Positions 43,362 to 56,813 of a stretch of DNA of 64,000 nt are shown here, one piece after another. The number at the start of each line of letters is the position of its first letter. Position 1 is the first letter of the stretch. The stretch spans positions 7,750,001 to 7,814,000 of the forward strand of contig CAUJLY010000002.1 in NCBI GenBank assembly GCA_963281155.1, given 5' to 3'. The translations under genes were made by a program, and so were the position numbers. The notes under the pieces were generated by a model that was given only the letters and a program-made list of their open reading frames with translations, had not been told where the DNA came from and made no database searches. The stretch comes from Rhabditophanes sp. KR3021 (taxonomy: Eukaryota > Nematoda > Chromadorea > Rhabditida > Alloionematidae).

Positions 43362-46300
43362 GTAAAATAGCAGAGAGAGGATGATTAGTTGTTCTCAATA
43401 AAAACATGTTTAAGTCTTGCACAAATGACCCAAATTTGAATACATAAATGTGTATATTTGTCAAACTATTATATGCACAAAGAGATGGTGATTTTGCTTC
43501 ATGTTTGAGAAACTAAAGGTTCCGATTGTAAAATATTTAAAAAGTACGACAAACTTTTTAGTTTATCATTATTTGTAAACTAATTTAAATATGTGCAACA
43601 TCCTTTCTGATATTACAGCAAGTTATATTCTAAAGATCAATTACAATATTGAATATGTTTTTAAAAAGTATCACTAAGAATGTTAAAAATTCGTATATCT
43701 TAAATTTAGACTACATTTTAGTTTCGATTTGCATATAGTATATTCTATTTATAGGAAAAAATGTTCTGTTTATCGGTTATGGGTTTTTGTTGTTTCGTTG
43801 GTTATTGTGTTTTAAAGTAATAGGTATTCTTTGATTTCACTTACCTTTGGACATAGTTTTAATATGATCAACCACAACAAAAAAGTTCAATTTTGTAAAT
43901 ACATCAATAATATAAACACACAATTCTTTCAACAATGTGTAACTATATTATTCTGGCAAAAAAGCCAAAGTGTGATGGCTAGTGCAAGTAATATGTATAT
44001 GTAACATTACTTACATCAATCTCCGGAGTTATAAATAGAATGAAACAAGAAGAGCGCAAGAAGCAGCTACTGAATCGAAGGCCTATATAAGCTGTGGCTT
44101 TATAAACATAAACAGGCTACTCTTTGTTGTATCTTATTAAGAATAAACGTACCTTTAACTAAACTCAGCTCCATCATCGGAAGCTACAAGAGATATATAC
44201 TTCTGTTCTTAACTGTGAAACGGTTAATTTTAAATGGAAGTATCAATATCTAAAAGCTTCAAACAAATATATTTGGTTTATAAGTAAATTGTGGGGTAAT
44301 CACGCTTGCTATAGACTATCTTTAAACATCAAAATACATGACTAATTCATTTAATTTGTTTATTTCGCAAATTAAGTAAGTTCTCGGTTTCCAATTTTTA
44401 TTTTAAAAGTGTTTAATCTAAAGGTTCACTTAAGAATAGCATCATTAATGACGGTAAATATATAGCTGCTTTAGTAAAAGTGTCACATTTTACTTATTAA
44501 ATTTGTTGCCTTTCTTGACCAATTGATTCTTGGTGCTAGTCTTTCTAAATTGTGATATTGCTCCCCTTTAAGTAGAAAACACACTGCTTCAAGAATTAAA
44601 AGATAAAAATTGGGTTAGAAGAACAATCAGCAAATGATTCAAGCATATTTCTACAATTTTCATTCAAAGCTCATGAAGAAGCCACATTAAGATTAAGCAA
44701 AGGCTTTCTGATATCGTCAAATCTAACCCAGCTAATATGTAAAACAGAGTCAATAACTTGTTCAACAAGTCATGTCGAACACCTTTGTTTGTATTTTGCA
44801 AAGTGATTAAAACTAAGGTTATTATTTGTCTTTGAAGCTTATTTATATCCAAAAATTGTAGGTAGTGAATTGTTGCACCGTTGGCAAATGAATCAGCTAA
44901 TTAGAAACATTTTACTGATAAAAAAGGTTTACTTAGAAGTTTGGAGTGTTTTACATTTTTGGTCATCACAATGATTTATGCGAAGTAGCTTTGCAAGTCA
45001 GGACCATGAAAAAACAAATGAAAATATAAAAAAGTGCATACCATTAACTTTATGCTGATTATTTATACAATTGGATGCATAAGAAATAAGTATGTTTGTT
45101 TTTATGGTATATTTGTACGTTTGTATGGCATAGTTTGTAACACTCCTGTGGATGTATACTTTATGATATAGTTTCTACACTCATATGGTAGGTCACTTAC
45201 GCAAGCACTTATAGTGAAATTACTTGCATTAAAGAATTTTAATAATCGTTTGTAATGTAAGTAATTAAATATTCTTTATCTCTTATGTCTTTATTCCACT
45301 TTTAAGTATAACTGTGTTGTGTACATTTTTATAGTTAGTTGTTTTGAGGTTGCACGCTTTTTTTATCAACTACGATTTCTTTAATTGAATTAACTTCATT
45401 TCTAAATATCTTAGACTTTGTTCATTTTTTACAAAGATGGAAGATAAATCATTATAACTTTTCTGTTGGAGCCAAAAATGGTAACGTCACACAAACAGAA
45501 GATGCTAAAACTAGATTTACGCAAGGAATTAATAAGAATCCAGAATAAGTTAAACAAAATTTGCTAATCAAAGATATGTTAACTAAAAATATGCTAATCA
45601 AAGTTATGCTAATCGAATATATGTTTTTCATCCAAAAATTGTTTATGCTGTACAATATTACATCTTCTTTTCTTATGTCAGATTGTTTGTACCTAATACA
45701 TGCATCATCATTATTTAGGTCAGCACCATTTAAATACTGGATATAAAAAGTGTGTACATGTCCATTCAAGTTTAATATGTGAAGGTGGTTGTATTTATCA
45801 AATATTCTCGCCACGAATCTCTTATTTCGTGTAAACCATTATTGGAAGTTTAATCGCGCCAAATCCTTTATCTATCACACTTTCAATAATTCAAAATTGT
45901 CATTGCTTTTCAATCACATAATACTTTTATAATCTTACGCTTAGCATTAGCTTCATAATTTCGTGTTTGGTATTACGTTTGTAGTCTTGTATGTGGCATT
46001 ATGTTTAGGTGGACGTTATCAGTACAATGTATCAGCTACATAATGTCTATTTTGATCGCTTTCTACGGTCGTGTGTTCTTGGCAAATCAAAAATACTTAG
46101 TTAAGACTATTGAACTAATCATCCAATTCAAATATTTCATAGCCAAATTTGGGAGACTATCAGTAACATTGCGCCATTTTTATTGCATTGTACATGGTCA
46201 ATGATCTACTTTCGAGACAATTTTTATAAGCTGTTAATACATCTGGCAAATAAAGTAGGCATACTTCCAATTGTTTACGTATTCAAAACTTTTTGATGAT

Positions 46301-46433
46301 TTGCACATTAGTACGATATTTATATCAATTCATGCATTATTTTTATCATACGTGGCTTTTATTTATTTCATCTAATCTGTTTCACTGTATTAATCATCTT
46401 TTTCTGTTTATAGTTCTTCAATACTGCCTAGTT
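43362..46433. other. Long intergenic stretch (3 kb), no supported gene
   Basis: Scattered short ORFs (44664-44852, 45452-45814, 46001-46204) have no domain or splice support. A 15-nt tandem repeat lies at 45561-45620. TTTTTCTGTTTATAG at 46399-46413 is a candidate trans-splice acceptor for the HP1-like gene, 20 bases before its ATG. Confidence 0.5.
45561..45620 (+). repeat. Four copies of a 15-nt tandem repeat
   Basis: TTGCTAATCAAAGAT, ATGTTAACTAAAAAT, ATGCTAATCAAAGTT, ATGCTAATCGAATAT stand head to tail with no gaps. Confidence 0.85.
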
Positions 46434-47809
46434 ATGACAAGTAGAGAAAACAACTCCGAATCCGATGTTGAGCGGTTCGTAGTGGAGTATATTGGCGATA
46501 GGAGAAAGAAAAAGGGTATTTTTCAGTACAAGATATTCTGGAAAGGTTACTCTGCTGAGGAATCTACTTGGGAGCCAAAAGAGAACGTGGATGGAGAACT
46601 AGTTGCGGCGTATGATAAACTGTATCAGGCCCAACCAAAGTCCTCTAAAACAAAGAAAAAAATTACCCTAATGGCGTCAGACGTCTTATGTAAAAATAGA
46701 TGCAAAAGATTGTGTGGACGAAAGTTCGGAAGATGGCGAGTCAAAGAGTCCTTCAACTACTCTTGTTCCGCGAACCAATGTTAATCCTCGGGTAATCCAA
46801 AAAGCTGCCACCAACAAAATTAACCAATCTCTTCGGGAGGAGCAAACTTCAAGAAACAATGAAGTGGAGACGATCGTGTTGGACAGTAGCACTGATGAAG
46901 ATTCTACATTATCTCCACAGGCATCAAAAGGAGCATCAAGGACATCTCAAGCAAGAGAAAGCCGTAAGCCATCCTCAGTTCAACGCAGATCGCCAAGACT
47001 TCAAAAAATGCAGGAACCCCTCCAAGCTCAACTGGGAGAAACGTCAATTGCTTCAAGAAGCTCTGGAGCAGGCCTATCAAAAAGAACAATTACAATGAAA
47101 CAAGTTGTTCAAAAAACATTTAAATCCAAGAAATGGATGGAGAAGGGATCGCTGGAGCAAACAAACTTGACAAATGATCCCATCACTATCTCTGACAATG
47201 ATGAATCCATTGGTAGAAGAAAATCTAGTCGTCCAGCCAAAAGTCTAACCAAGAAACGGAAGCACGCAAATAGTCAGTCGCATTCTGATGAGGGGAAGAG
47301 TATGAAGGTTGGATCGGGCTCTTCGGAGGGGCCAATGTCACCACTCAAGAACATTGGTGAGAATGGAGGTGTCAAGGACATGGCAAGAAAAGAAGCTTTC
47401 TTTGGTTCGTCTAGGTCATCTGAGGAAAGTGAAAACAGCCAAGCCCAATCCGGGGAAAGCCTTTCTATTGGATCCAACGATTCATTTGATGAAGTTACCA
47501 TTCCGAATGATAATGGGTAAGTTAAAAACTCATTCAACTTTTAATAAGTATGATTTGTTCTTTAGACTGATTGAAAATGCTAATGAACGCTTAGAAATAG
47601 GTTATGGCTTGCCATTTGACGAGTCAACAAGATACGTTGAAGCTGACATTCAGGGGGTGTTTGGCACTGAGCGTATTAATGGAATACGTGTCTACTCAGT
47701 GTTGCTTGCTAACAATTCTCCTGCTTATCTTACTACTGCTCAAATTCCAAAGAACTGCCATTATATGGTCATGGATTTGCTTCAGTGCATGACTACCATT
47801 AATTCTTAG
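46434..47809 (+). CDS. HP1-like chromodomain protein
   Basis: Heterochromatin readers of this kind bind methylated H3K9 in the nucleus. From the ATG at 46434, residues 12-63 form a chromodomain (VERFVVEYIGDRRKKKG, YKIFWKGYSAEESTWEPKEN). The cage residues are F15, W36 and Y39. A long Ser/Lys-rich linker follows, and the last exon (47566-47809) has a chromoshadow-like block: ADIQGVFGTERINGIRVYSV, then IPKNCHYMVMDLLQ. The last intron (47517-47565) is clear. The first junction is not. A GT-AG intron 46690-46732 joins the frames (427 aa), but the skipped bases also look coding (KDCVDESSED). A GC-AG intron 46629-46680 or a frameshift are alternatives. Confidence 0.78.
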
Positions 47810-48039
47810 GTTGCACCAATATCTAAAATGTATTTAAATGTTTATAATTCTTCTTATTTTTTCGATTTTGTATTTGGAACTTTTTCAAAACAATAAATAA
47901 TGTAATTAAAAACAAATTTACTACAAAAGTGTACGTCAATATACAATAATATGAGTTAGTATAAGAATAATTTTTGACATAATTATGGAATGCAAACTCA
48001 AAAGTTCCTCTACCATTCAGGATATTGTGTGTTAATTAA

Positions 48040-48200
48040 ATGCTTCACTTTAAATTTAGACCAATTAATGCCGAGAAAGCTTTAAGAGCTGGAATGGTGA
48101 CCAAGATTACCACTAGTAAACAAGTTAAATCTGAAGCTTTGGAATATGATGAAGCGATCAACCAACACTCGAAGTTTACGGGTGGAGCGTTCTCCAGAAT
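48040..48200 (+). pseudogene. Enoyl-CoA hydratase-like fragment
   Basis: INAEKALRAGMVTKITTSKQ followed by VKSEALEYDEAINQHSK fits the C-terminal third of the enoyl-CoA hydratase/isomerase family (I-x-A-x-x-A-x-x-x-G-L-V-x-x-V). After it TGGAFSRMMALL runs on without family likeness. The rest of the enzyme is missing, so this is a fragment. Assignment rests on one motif. Confidence 0.4.
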
Positions 48201-48299
48201 GATGGCTCTACTAACACAACCAATACGATCTTCGTTGACTATTAGAAGAGGAAGGCAAATTATTATGATATACTGTAAAATGCCCAGGATATAGATAAT

Positions 48300-49472
48300 A
48301 TATTTTATTGAGTACTTAATACAAAAAGAAGATAATAAGATAAAAGCCAAAAGTTAAGAACCAACTGTATTTATCTTCTAGAATGTCACTTTATGTAGTA
48401 ATTCATGTTTTATTATCAATATATAAACGTGGGAAGTCTAAGTAAACATAGCAATCTAAGATATATCCCATAATACTATGGTTTTAGAGGTGGATAATAA
48501 AGAATCATATACCACTTAGTAATAAGTGGTTTGATTAACGAAATGATTCATTATCTCTTTATGATATCTATATCAAAGGATCTTTTGTTGGTTTGAGTGT
48601 CATGTCTTTGACACTGATTGCTTATCCTCTGAATCACTCCTATTTCCTAGGGCAAAGAAATTTTGCTTACGTTGGCATTTTCGGAGATTAAACCACGTTT
48701 GCTTGGATGTTCATTATAGAACAAAAATGGAATTATCAATCATCCACGACAGTTCACATAGAAACGAAGTAGATGAAGCTAACACCATAGAAAGGATCAT
48801 AATCTAGATCCACATATGAATATTATACGTCTTATACCTAAAATGTGTAATAAAAGATAAATAACGACATTGTTTTTGCCATGAAATAAGTGATTTTTAA
48901 ATGTCTTGATTGCTAATTAGCAAAACTGATTTGATAGAGTTGAATAGTCTTCTATTTCGACCAACAACACTTATTCTCTCTAAATTCACATGAAACACAG
49001 CCAATTTTTTGTAAAGCATTTTGTAAAACATTTAAATCCCAATGATGTGATAGTTTTCGACAATGCCTTGAATTGTTCTGCATAATAAATATTACAATAA
49101 GGATCAAAATTTAATCAGCAATTGCATATTTCTTTTTTGCAAATCACTTCAATTTAAACCAATTGTATTTATTTTTAATATAATTTTACCATGCCAAATG
49201 TTCAATAATTTACTTTATTTACCAGTTAGTATCATTACGCAAGTCTGTTTACGTGTTTGCACTTCTTTAATTGTACTTTATTACATTCTGTTACATATTG
49301 TGATGTCATGACACGTCGATACCGTTCAAAATCATCATATTATCACTATATAAGTACCTTTTCATTGAATAAAAACTACTCTCGCTAACACATTCATAGT
49401 GGTCTTGAGAAGACTTAAACTGCGCTTTTTATACATCTTACTGACAAGCATTGTTATCAAACTATTCGAAAC
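48300..49472. other. Intergenic with a nested inverted repeat
   Basis: No gene seen. The inverted repeat at 48502-48549 is listed separately. CACTATATAAGTACC at 49345 may be the promoter of the gene at 49473. Confidence 0.5.
48502..48549. repeat. Nested inverted repeat
   Basis: Inner arms ACCACTTA and TAAGTGGT around GTAA (48511-48530). Outer arms GAATCAT (48502-48508) and ATGATTC (48543-48549). Confidence 0.7.
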
Positions 49473-49874
49473 ATGGATGTTCCAGCAACATTTATCAACT
49501 GCATGCTTGAATCCTACTCGAAAGCCAATATTCCATCAAGAATAGCTGAATTTGCTGAGAAAAAGTACGGAAAAGTCAATAAAGAGGGAATAAAAAAACT
49601 AGTAACTGAAGTAGTTAGTAATCTAAAAACTATTGACTTTAAACGTCCTCAACAAATATACAGAGAATCAAGAGTAAGTTTTATATTTGTATTCAATTAA
49701 ACTTCCTTTTAGGCTGAGGAGATTCTAATGGAAGCTAACAAAAAAGATAGTGAAGTTAACAATAACTCAACCAGTAAATTTAATGCTCACGACTATTTCT
49801 TGTATAACTTGGCTAAGTCTCTGGAGGAAGAAATAAAGCAGTTGGAAATAGAAATTGCTCAGATGCAACAATAG
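49473..49874 (+). CDS. Small helical/coiled-coil protein, unknown
   Basis: Exons 49473-49673 and 49713-49874 with a 39-nt intron (GTAAGT...TTTTAG) join to 120 aa. No signal peptide. The N-terminal part (FINCMLESYSKANIPSRIAE, then KKYGKVNKEGIKKLVTEVVS) looks like an alpha-helical bundle. The C-terminus LAKSLEEEIKQLEIEIAQMQ has a clear heptad pattern. Probably intracellular and part of a complex. No family recognised. Confidence 0.65.
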
Positions 49875-51065
49875 CTTTGAATTATTCGTATATAAATATA
49901 AATATTGTCTTTCCATTTAAAACTTCTAACAATAAACAATTGTCATTTGCAATCATTCTTTTGATATTGTATTTTTTTAAATTTAATTTAGAAAAGGTTT
50001 CCCATTTTGGATCAATTTGGTCATATGCCAAATGAACGATATTAACAGTGGAGAAATGGTCAATGATTCCCATCGCAATTGTCTTGAAAGAATTAAATGT
50101 AGTAACTGATCATCGCATGCCGACTGCATGGATCAGAATAATTCCTATTGAAAATGTGTATTCAATACAAAGGGAGTAGTTAATCAAATCAAACTAATTG
50201 CAGTTACCAACGGTTACTTAATTTTATTAAAATTAAATCACAAAGGTAGTTGCCTAAATGGTTTACTGACTATACATAATTTTAATGCTTTTCGACGTTT
50301 TTTATATCCCGGACTAGACCGTCTAGTCTATAAATTTTAAAAACTAAAAAGACCGTCTATTATAAAAATAATATTATTGATGAAAATACAACCTAAATAC
50401 CTTCAACAAATAAAGAAAATCTTTCGATCAAGACTAGAAAACGCCATTTTCCAAATGGTAGGATTGATTATTATGTTGAATCATTGGCTAAAAAAATTCA
50501 GCTGAAGGTTTTTGGAATCAAAATCAATACAAACTTCCAGGATTGACTGTAAATATTAAAAGTTGAATTTTGTTTACCATATAAGGTTTTGCTGATCAAA
50601 ACTTTAATTTCCTTTGACAATCACAAGCAACATACAATAATAGTTTTAATTCTTTTTCTAAGCTAGTTTAATCATGAGTATGTTCGTTCATACTAAGCAT
50701 TAATATTGTTTACAAATTTAACAATTTTGTATTGTATAAGACTTCCTATTATTTAATAATTGCAAATTCGCCAAGCCTCAATTGAATTCTTTTTTGCCGT
50801 CAATCAAGGCTATATTTTTATCTTTGTGACTATTGTGCTTTGCACTCCATTATTAAATAAGCTTGTTCCAATAGGAACCCCAAAACGATCCCCTGTTTAG
50901 CTTTGGTAAAACGTCAATGGCTCATTTAAACTAACATCGACGTTACTCATTCATTATAAGTGTGATTGTTATATATTTTGCGCAAGTCAAAACTTTTTTA
51001 TTGGAGAAAACCTCGGTAGAGTAAGTTTTTTAAATCAAACACATAATAATAATCATTTTTGTAGC
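49875..51065. other. Intergenic with a perfect palindrome
   Basis: No gene supported. Palindrome at 50312-50328; a second GACCGTCTA at 50351. Short readable traces near 50450-50530 (NGRIDYYVESLAKKIQLKVF) are unassigned. Confidence 0.45.
50312..50328. repeat. Perfect 17-nt palindrome
   Basis: GACTAGAC-C-GTCTAGTC, directly followed by TATAAATTTTAAA. Half of it recurs as GACCGTCTATTATAAAA at 50351. Confidence 0.75.
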
Positions 51066-51734
51066 TCGTATTTGTCGAATCAATTACCATGAAGGGGAAA
51101 ATACAGATAGAGTTTTCATGGAAGGAGTTGTAACGATGGAGACTGTTTTGGACCACGAAGCTCACGCCAAGTTGGAACACATGTTCAAAAGAAATTCACA
51201 CCTTTATGCCATACTGAAGAAAAAGGCCGATTTAGAGCTGATCAAAATGCAACCATTTGTATCAACTCTACCACTCGAGATTAAAACTCTCATTGAAATA
51301 AAACATATTGGAACTTTGTGGCGCAACCAGATTAACCGCTACAAGCCGGGTCGCTTTAATGACGTTTATCTTATGATGAGCACATTAATAAAGAGTTCAA
51401 AGCAGGTTCCAAGACAAACCTTCAATTCAAACATTTTGATGGGTGTAGAAACTGCAGTGCTAAGACAGTTTATGATGGCTGTGAAGTTGTAATGAAATGG
51501 CTTATGGAGCAGCATCCTGATTTTCAAAAAGCCGACTTGAATACTGGAAAGTTAATCTTTGAATGCAATGACACGTGCAGTTGCTTTGTTAAAACTAAAA
51601 AATATTGCGCTAATCACCAACAGTCAAGACATGAATCTGAAGCATTTAATGTTAATGCAAGGAGAGAAAAGACGTTAATGATGACGTTCGAAAACGATTT
51701 TACCATCATTTCTTTGAGATGTGTTTCCAAATAA
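51066..51734 (+). pseudogene. Pre-SET-like (H3K9 methyltransferase-type) relic
   Basis: An exon opening after TTTTTGTAG at 51065 reads ICRINYHEGENTDRVFMEGV onward to a stop at 51492. The next frame reads NTGKLIFECNDTCSCF, then YCANHQQSRHESEAFNV. This is the form of the pre-SET tail (G-x-L-I-Y-E-C-N-x-x-C-x-C...C-x-N-R-x-x-Q) seen in SUV39/SETDB-type enzymes. The following SET domain is absent, and the first half has no recognised domain. A two-frame relic; the family call rests on the one Cys motif. Confidence 0.45.
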
Positions 51735-52034
51735 GATGTTCTTTGTGGGATGGATGTAGGGATGATAAAAGTTAAGGCAAGTCGATTAATAAGAGCAAGG
51801 AAATTGATGAGGAAGGTGAAAGAAACACACGACAATTGATTATTACTTAATTTGAGTCTTAAATGCAAAATTGGTTTTATTTTTTTATTGTAATGACTAT
51901 CGTGTCAGACTGATAAATTAAGAGATAATAAATTATAAATAATAAAGGGAGAGAGCGAAAGAAATAAATTCCCAGCCTAACCGTATCAGAATGTAGTCCT
52001 AACTATTCGGCATAATTTGGTCTAGAAAATGTTT
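51735..52034. other. Intergenic between relics
   Basis: GGGAGAGAGCGAAAGAAATAAATTCCC near 51948 is purine-rich and may be the flank of the downstream non-LTR relic. Confidence 0.4.
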
Positions 52035-52980
52035 TTAATCTCTCACTGACCTGAAATCAGCCTCAATATCAATGATTTCCATCAGCCGAGCTTCCCAATT
52101 CAAAGAGGCAGCCTTAATGGCAAAATCATCAGCATCGAAAGTCATAGTGGCAGGTTTGAAACGCTTCATTACTCTAACTGAAGTAAACTTGTGGTTCAAT
52201 TCAATAACAACCATCCTATGATCGGTCTTCAGGTCCAAGAAGTGTTGAGGGATAATGTTAAGATCAGAGACCCGGCTCTTTTTGAAGTAAGAAAATAATC
52301 AAGCTCAGCCAGATAGTTAGTCTCATTTTCATCAAAAGACCAGCGAGCCGAGTGCCAGGTCCACCTACGACGCTTCTTCTTGGGAAAAGCAGAATTGAGA
52401 GATTGTTAGCAGTAGCAAACTCAAGGAGTGCGTCTCCGTTAGTGTTTTGAATAGGCGAGAAGTTAGTCGAAGAAATGTCCCTAGTATACTTGTTGGCTAA
52501 CCGAGCATTAAAGTCGCCGCCAATTAGCACATCGTCAAAAGGTTTAAGGAGAAGTAGTTTGATCAGGTCATTGTAGAATTCATCAGTGCCTTTATCTTTT
52601 AATATAGGAGCGTAACCAACGATCATTGCAATACGCACACCATCTAGCATGAAATCGATCCTACCCAATCTAATGCTTATGAATGAGGAGAAGCATATTA
52701 ATTTGGTGAGGGCAGAATTGACGAGGAAACCGACACCACCGACCTTTTTGAAAGAGCCGAAGAAGCAGGATATAGTTCTGTTGTTTCCATAACTGAAGTC
52801 AAAGTTACTCTTCCTTCTTTTAGTTTCGGTCACCATGATGACATCCAGATTTAACCTCTCCATAGATTGGGCAAGACTCATCAAATTATCTTCAATTAGG
52901 ACCTCTCCTACTCGAGTCGCTGCAAGAGTACGGCAATTTAGGGGGGCAACTCTTTTGAGGGCAAGAGTAGATTTTGGCAT
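52035..52980 (-). mobile_element. Non-LTR retrotransposon endonuclease relic
   Basis: On the minus strand a 238-codon frame shows the apurinic-type endonuclease domain: LNCRTLAA, LNLDVIMVTETKRRKSN, VGGVGFLVNS, MIVGYAPI, VLIGGDFNARLANK, NTNGDALLEFATANNLSIL. After a one-base shift RRRWTWHSARWSFDENETNY reads on (compare WTWxSPDG...NEIDY), and after another DLKTDHRMVVIEL supplies the SDHR-like catalytic end. The reverse transcriptase part is missing. Base composition is more GC-rich than its surroundings. Type (RTE- or craniofacial-development-like clade) is inferred from the endonuclease only. Confidence 0.85.
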
Positions 52981-53269
52981 TAATTAGGGAAGTTAGTAGA
53001 CCAAATTAGGTAGATTAGTTAGTAAATTGCTGGATACGGAGGGCTATTAGCAGCAGCACAACCGGAAAAAAACGATTACCAGGCGATCTAGAGAGCAAAC
53101 GACCTCTCGATAGCAAGCAAAAAGGTCTTTTTCTCAAGAAAAACTAAAAAATACAATATAGTTACTTTACCCTTCAATTCAATTGATTCCATTATTTCCC
53201 ATCTTCTGTCTAAAGGATAAAAAGCCGCCAACTTTGTCAACAGAATATAGACTTATTTGTACTGGAAAT

Positions 53270-54153
53270 AAATGAATGGGTTGTAAGTGCAACACAATCT
53301 ATTGAAGAACATTTTCATGTTGCTAAAATTTTGATTCGTTCATGGACTGAAATTAATGAATTAGCCGACTTTGTAATCTACTTTCAGAATTCTCCCATTT
53401 TAACCGGTGATTCTTGGTCCAATTCTCCCGGATTTCCGTATGCCACTAATAATCATGTTGAAGGCTACAATTCAGCTCTAAAATCTACTAATGGCTTCAT
53501 TCGTATGACTTTTAATGATTTACATAACAAACTGTCTTTAGAAATTGTTGCAAAATCATCAGACGCTGAAGCTCAGCTGCAATCCACTAATATAGTTTAT
53601 GATAGTAAAGCATTCAAAGATTCTACATTAAAAGCTTTCCAAATGAAAAATAAAAAAGCAGTTTTTTACGATTAAAGGCACCAAACAATTCTACATATTT
53701 GTTTGCAAAAAATGAAAGTTATGACTCTCGAAGATTGAAGACTATAATTGATTTCCAATTTCAAGATTTGAGACTTATGAATACCTCATGAAAAATTTTA
53801 ATGTTATGAAGCTTAATGGAGACAAAGTTCACTGTAATTGCACAAAATATTTAAAGCCCAAGGTTTGCATGCACTCACTATTTCTTTTGGATTATTTATC
53901 AATTCAACATGTTGACCCTCGATACTGCGGTTTCCCTTTAGTGCCCGGCAGAAAAATAAGTAGGAAAAAGACAAGAGGTGCTTTGACTAGAACATCAACC
54001 TCAAGTCCAATTATTCCTATTGTTCCAGCATCATCCGAAATTGTTTCTACTGCTGAAGAGGGAAGGGAGGATGAAACTCAAAATTTGACAGTTATTGATT
54101 CTCAGCTTGTATTCAGGAGAAGTCGTAGATTGCTTGGTAGGCAAAATATCTGA
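53270..54153 (+). mobile_element. Mutator-like (MULE) transposase relic with SWIM zinc finger
   Basis: The plus strand reads WVVSATQSIEEHFHVAKILI, then PYATNNHVEGYNSALKSTNG, the MULE transposase end (NNxxExxNxxxK), up to a stop at 53675. After a gap VHCNCTKYLKPKVCMHSLFLL (53828-53890) is a SWIM zinc finger (C-x-C-x(n)-C-x-H). A Ser/Thr-rich tail closes the ORF at 54153. The N-terminal and catalytic Asp regions are lacking, and frames are broken. Confidence 0.8.
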
Positions 54154-54837
54154 TTGACTCATGTATTTATTTTGTCTCCGTTTAGGTCATTTTAATAATT
54201 AAAACACTTTTAGTTTACTTAGTATGACCCCCTTTAACATTAAATAGTTTATTTGATCAAGCTAATTGACTAATATATTAAAAGTACTACTTTTTCATTT
54301 TAAGGCAAACTTAACTAAAAATAAGGCAAGTTAACTGAAATAAGGCTGTCGAAAGGGGGAATCCTGCTTTCTGGTCGACATTACTTCAATTAGTTTTTCA
54401 ATTAGCTTTTGGATCAAGTGACATTGTATTATGTTTATTAATTACTCTGTAAGGACGCATATCAAAAATAATTTAATACCAAAATTGATACTTTGCAAAC
54501 AGAAAAAAGTACAAGCAACTAATATTGTACAACTATCATGAAATAATCAAACAATCTGAATAGTTGCGTATAATAAATAAAAGGAGAAATAAATTTTGTA
54601 TAGTTGTTTTTAAAATTTAACTAATTAAAGATGCAAGTCAATTTGTTCAGAACTTCATAAAAAGTATGAAATTTTAATGATACGACGCATCAACAACTTA
54701 ATAATCTTCATAATTTTTTTAAAAGATTTCCTTTAAACTACAAAAAACAGTATTAAAATTCAGTTAAGATATTTAGTTTATTTCACGCAATATAATATTC
54801 AAGAGTAAGTTAATAATATAATGACCACATTTTAAAC
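54154..54837. other. Intergenic, no gene seen
   Basis: Contains short direct repeats GGCAAACTTAACTAAAAATAA / GGCAAGTTAACTGAAATAA at 54304 and 54326. Nothing else. Confidence 0.5.
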
Positions 54838-56266
<1,429 letters not shown>

Positions 56267-56813
56267 ATGTGTAATTTAATTTTTGTAATTGAAATAATAT
56301 TCTTGGTTGTTATCTGCAATGCTGCTCCGATTGATAACGATGAACAAGTATGTTTAAAAAATTGAGGTTTTTAAATATTTTTTATTTGAGATCAAAAAAG
56401 AGTGTTATGAACAATATTCACTTTCAAGAATAAATAAAACACATGGTAGGTATAACCAATCTAAATTTTTAGATCCCCTCTAGATTCAAGAAAAAATCTG
56501 ATCATAGAAAAATTTGATGAAAAATGTTTGCAATTTAAAATACTTGAAACATGTATAAAAGGCATTTGGACAACACGGATTTTATACAATCAATAAATTT
56601 ATCTGTTCTATAGATAAAAATGAATCCATAAAAAACATGACATGTCTTAATACAAAAATCAGAAACAATGATGGGAATTCAAGAAAATGCAACGGTCGTT
56701 TCGTTCTCAAATCTAACCCAAGTTGCGAAGAAGTAACAGATTTAAGCAACTACCACATAAATTTAGCATTAGAGTATGTGGTGCAAAAGCAAGTCCTATC
56801 TTTTATGAATTAA
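56267..56813 (+). pseudogene. Small secreted Cys-containing protein, probably broken
   Basis: Starts MCNLIFVIEIIFLVVICNAAP, a good signal peptide, 12 bases after a TATA box. Downstream segments read ECYEQYSLSRINKTHGRYNQ, then LDSRKNLIIEKFDEKCLQFK, then CLNTKIRNNDGNS and NPSCEEVTDLSNYHINLALE up to a TAA at 56811. Introns can be proposed (GTATGT near 56349, GTATAA near 56551), but one junction near 56475 needs a frameshift. Spaced cysteines recall nematode DUF19-type secreted proteins. Either a pseudogene or a gene with one sequence error. Confidence 0.4.

Noticed and set aside
45452..45814. 120-codon minus-strand ORF
   Set aside because: Arises over the tandem repeat; composition is non-coding and there is no start context or domain.
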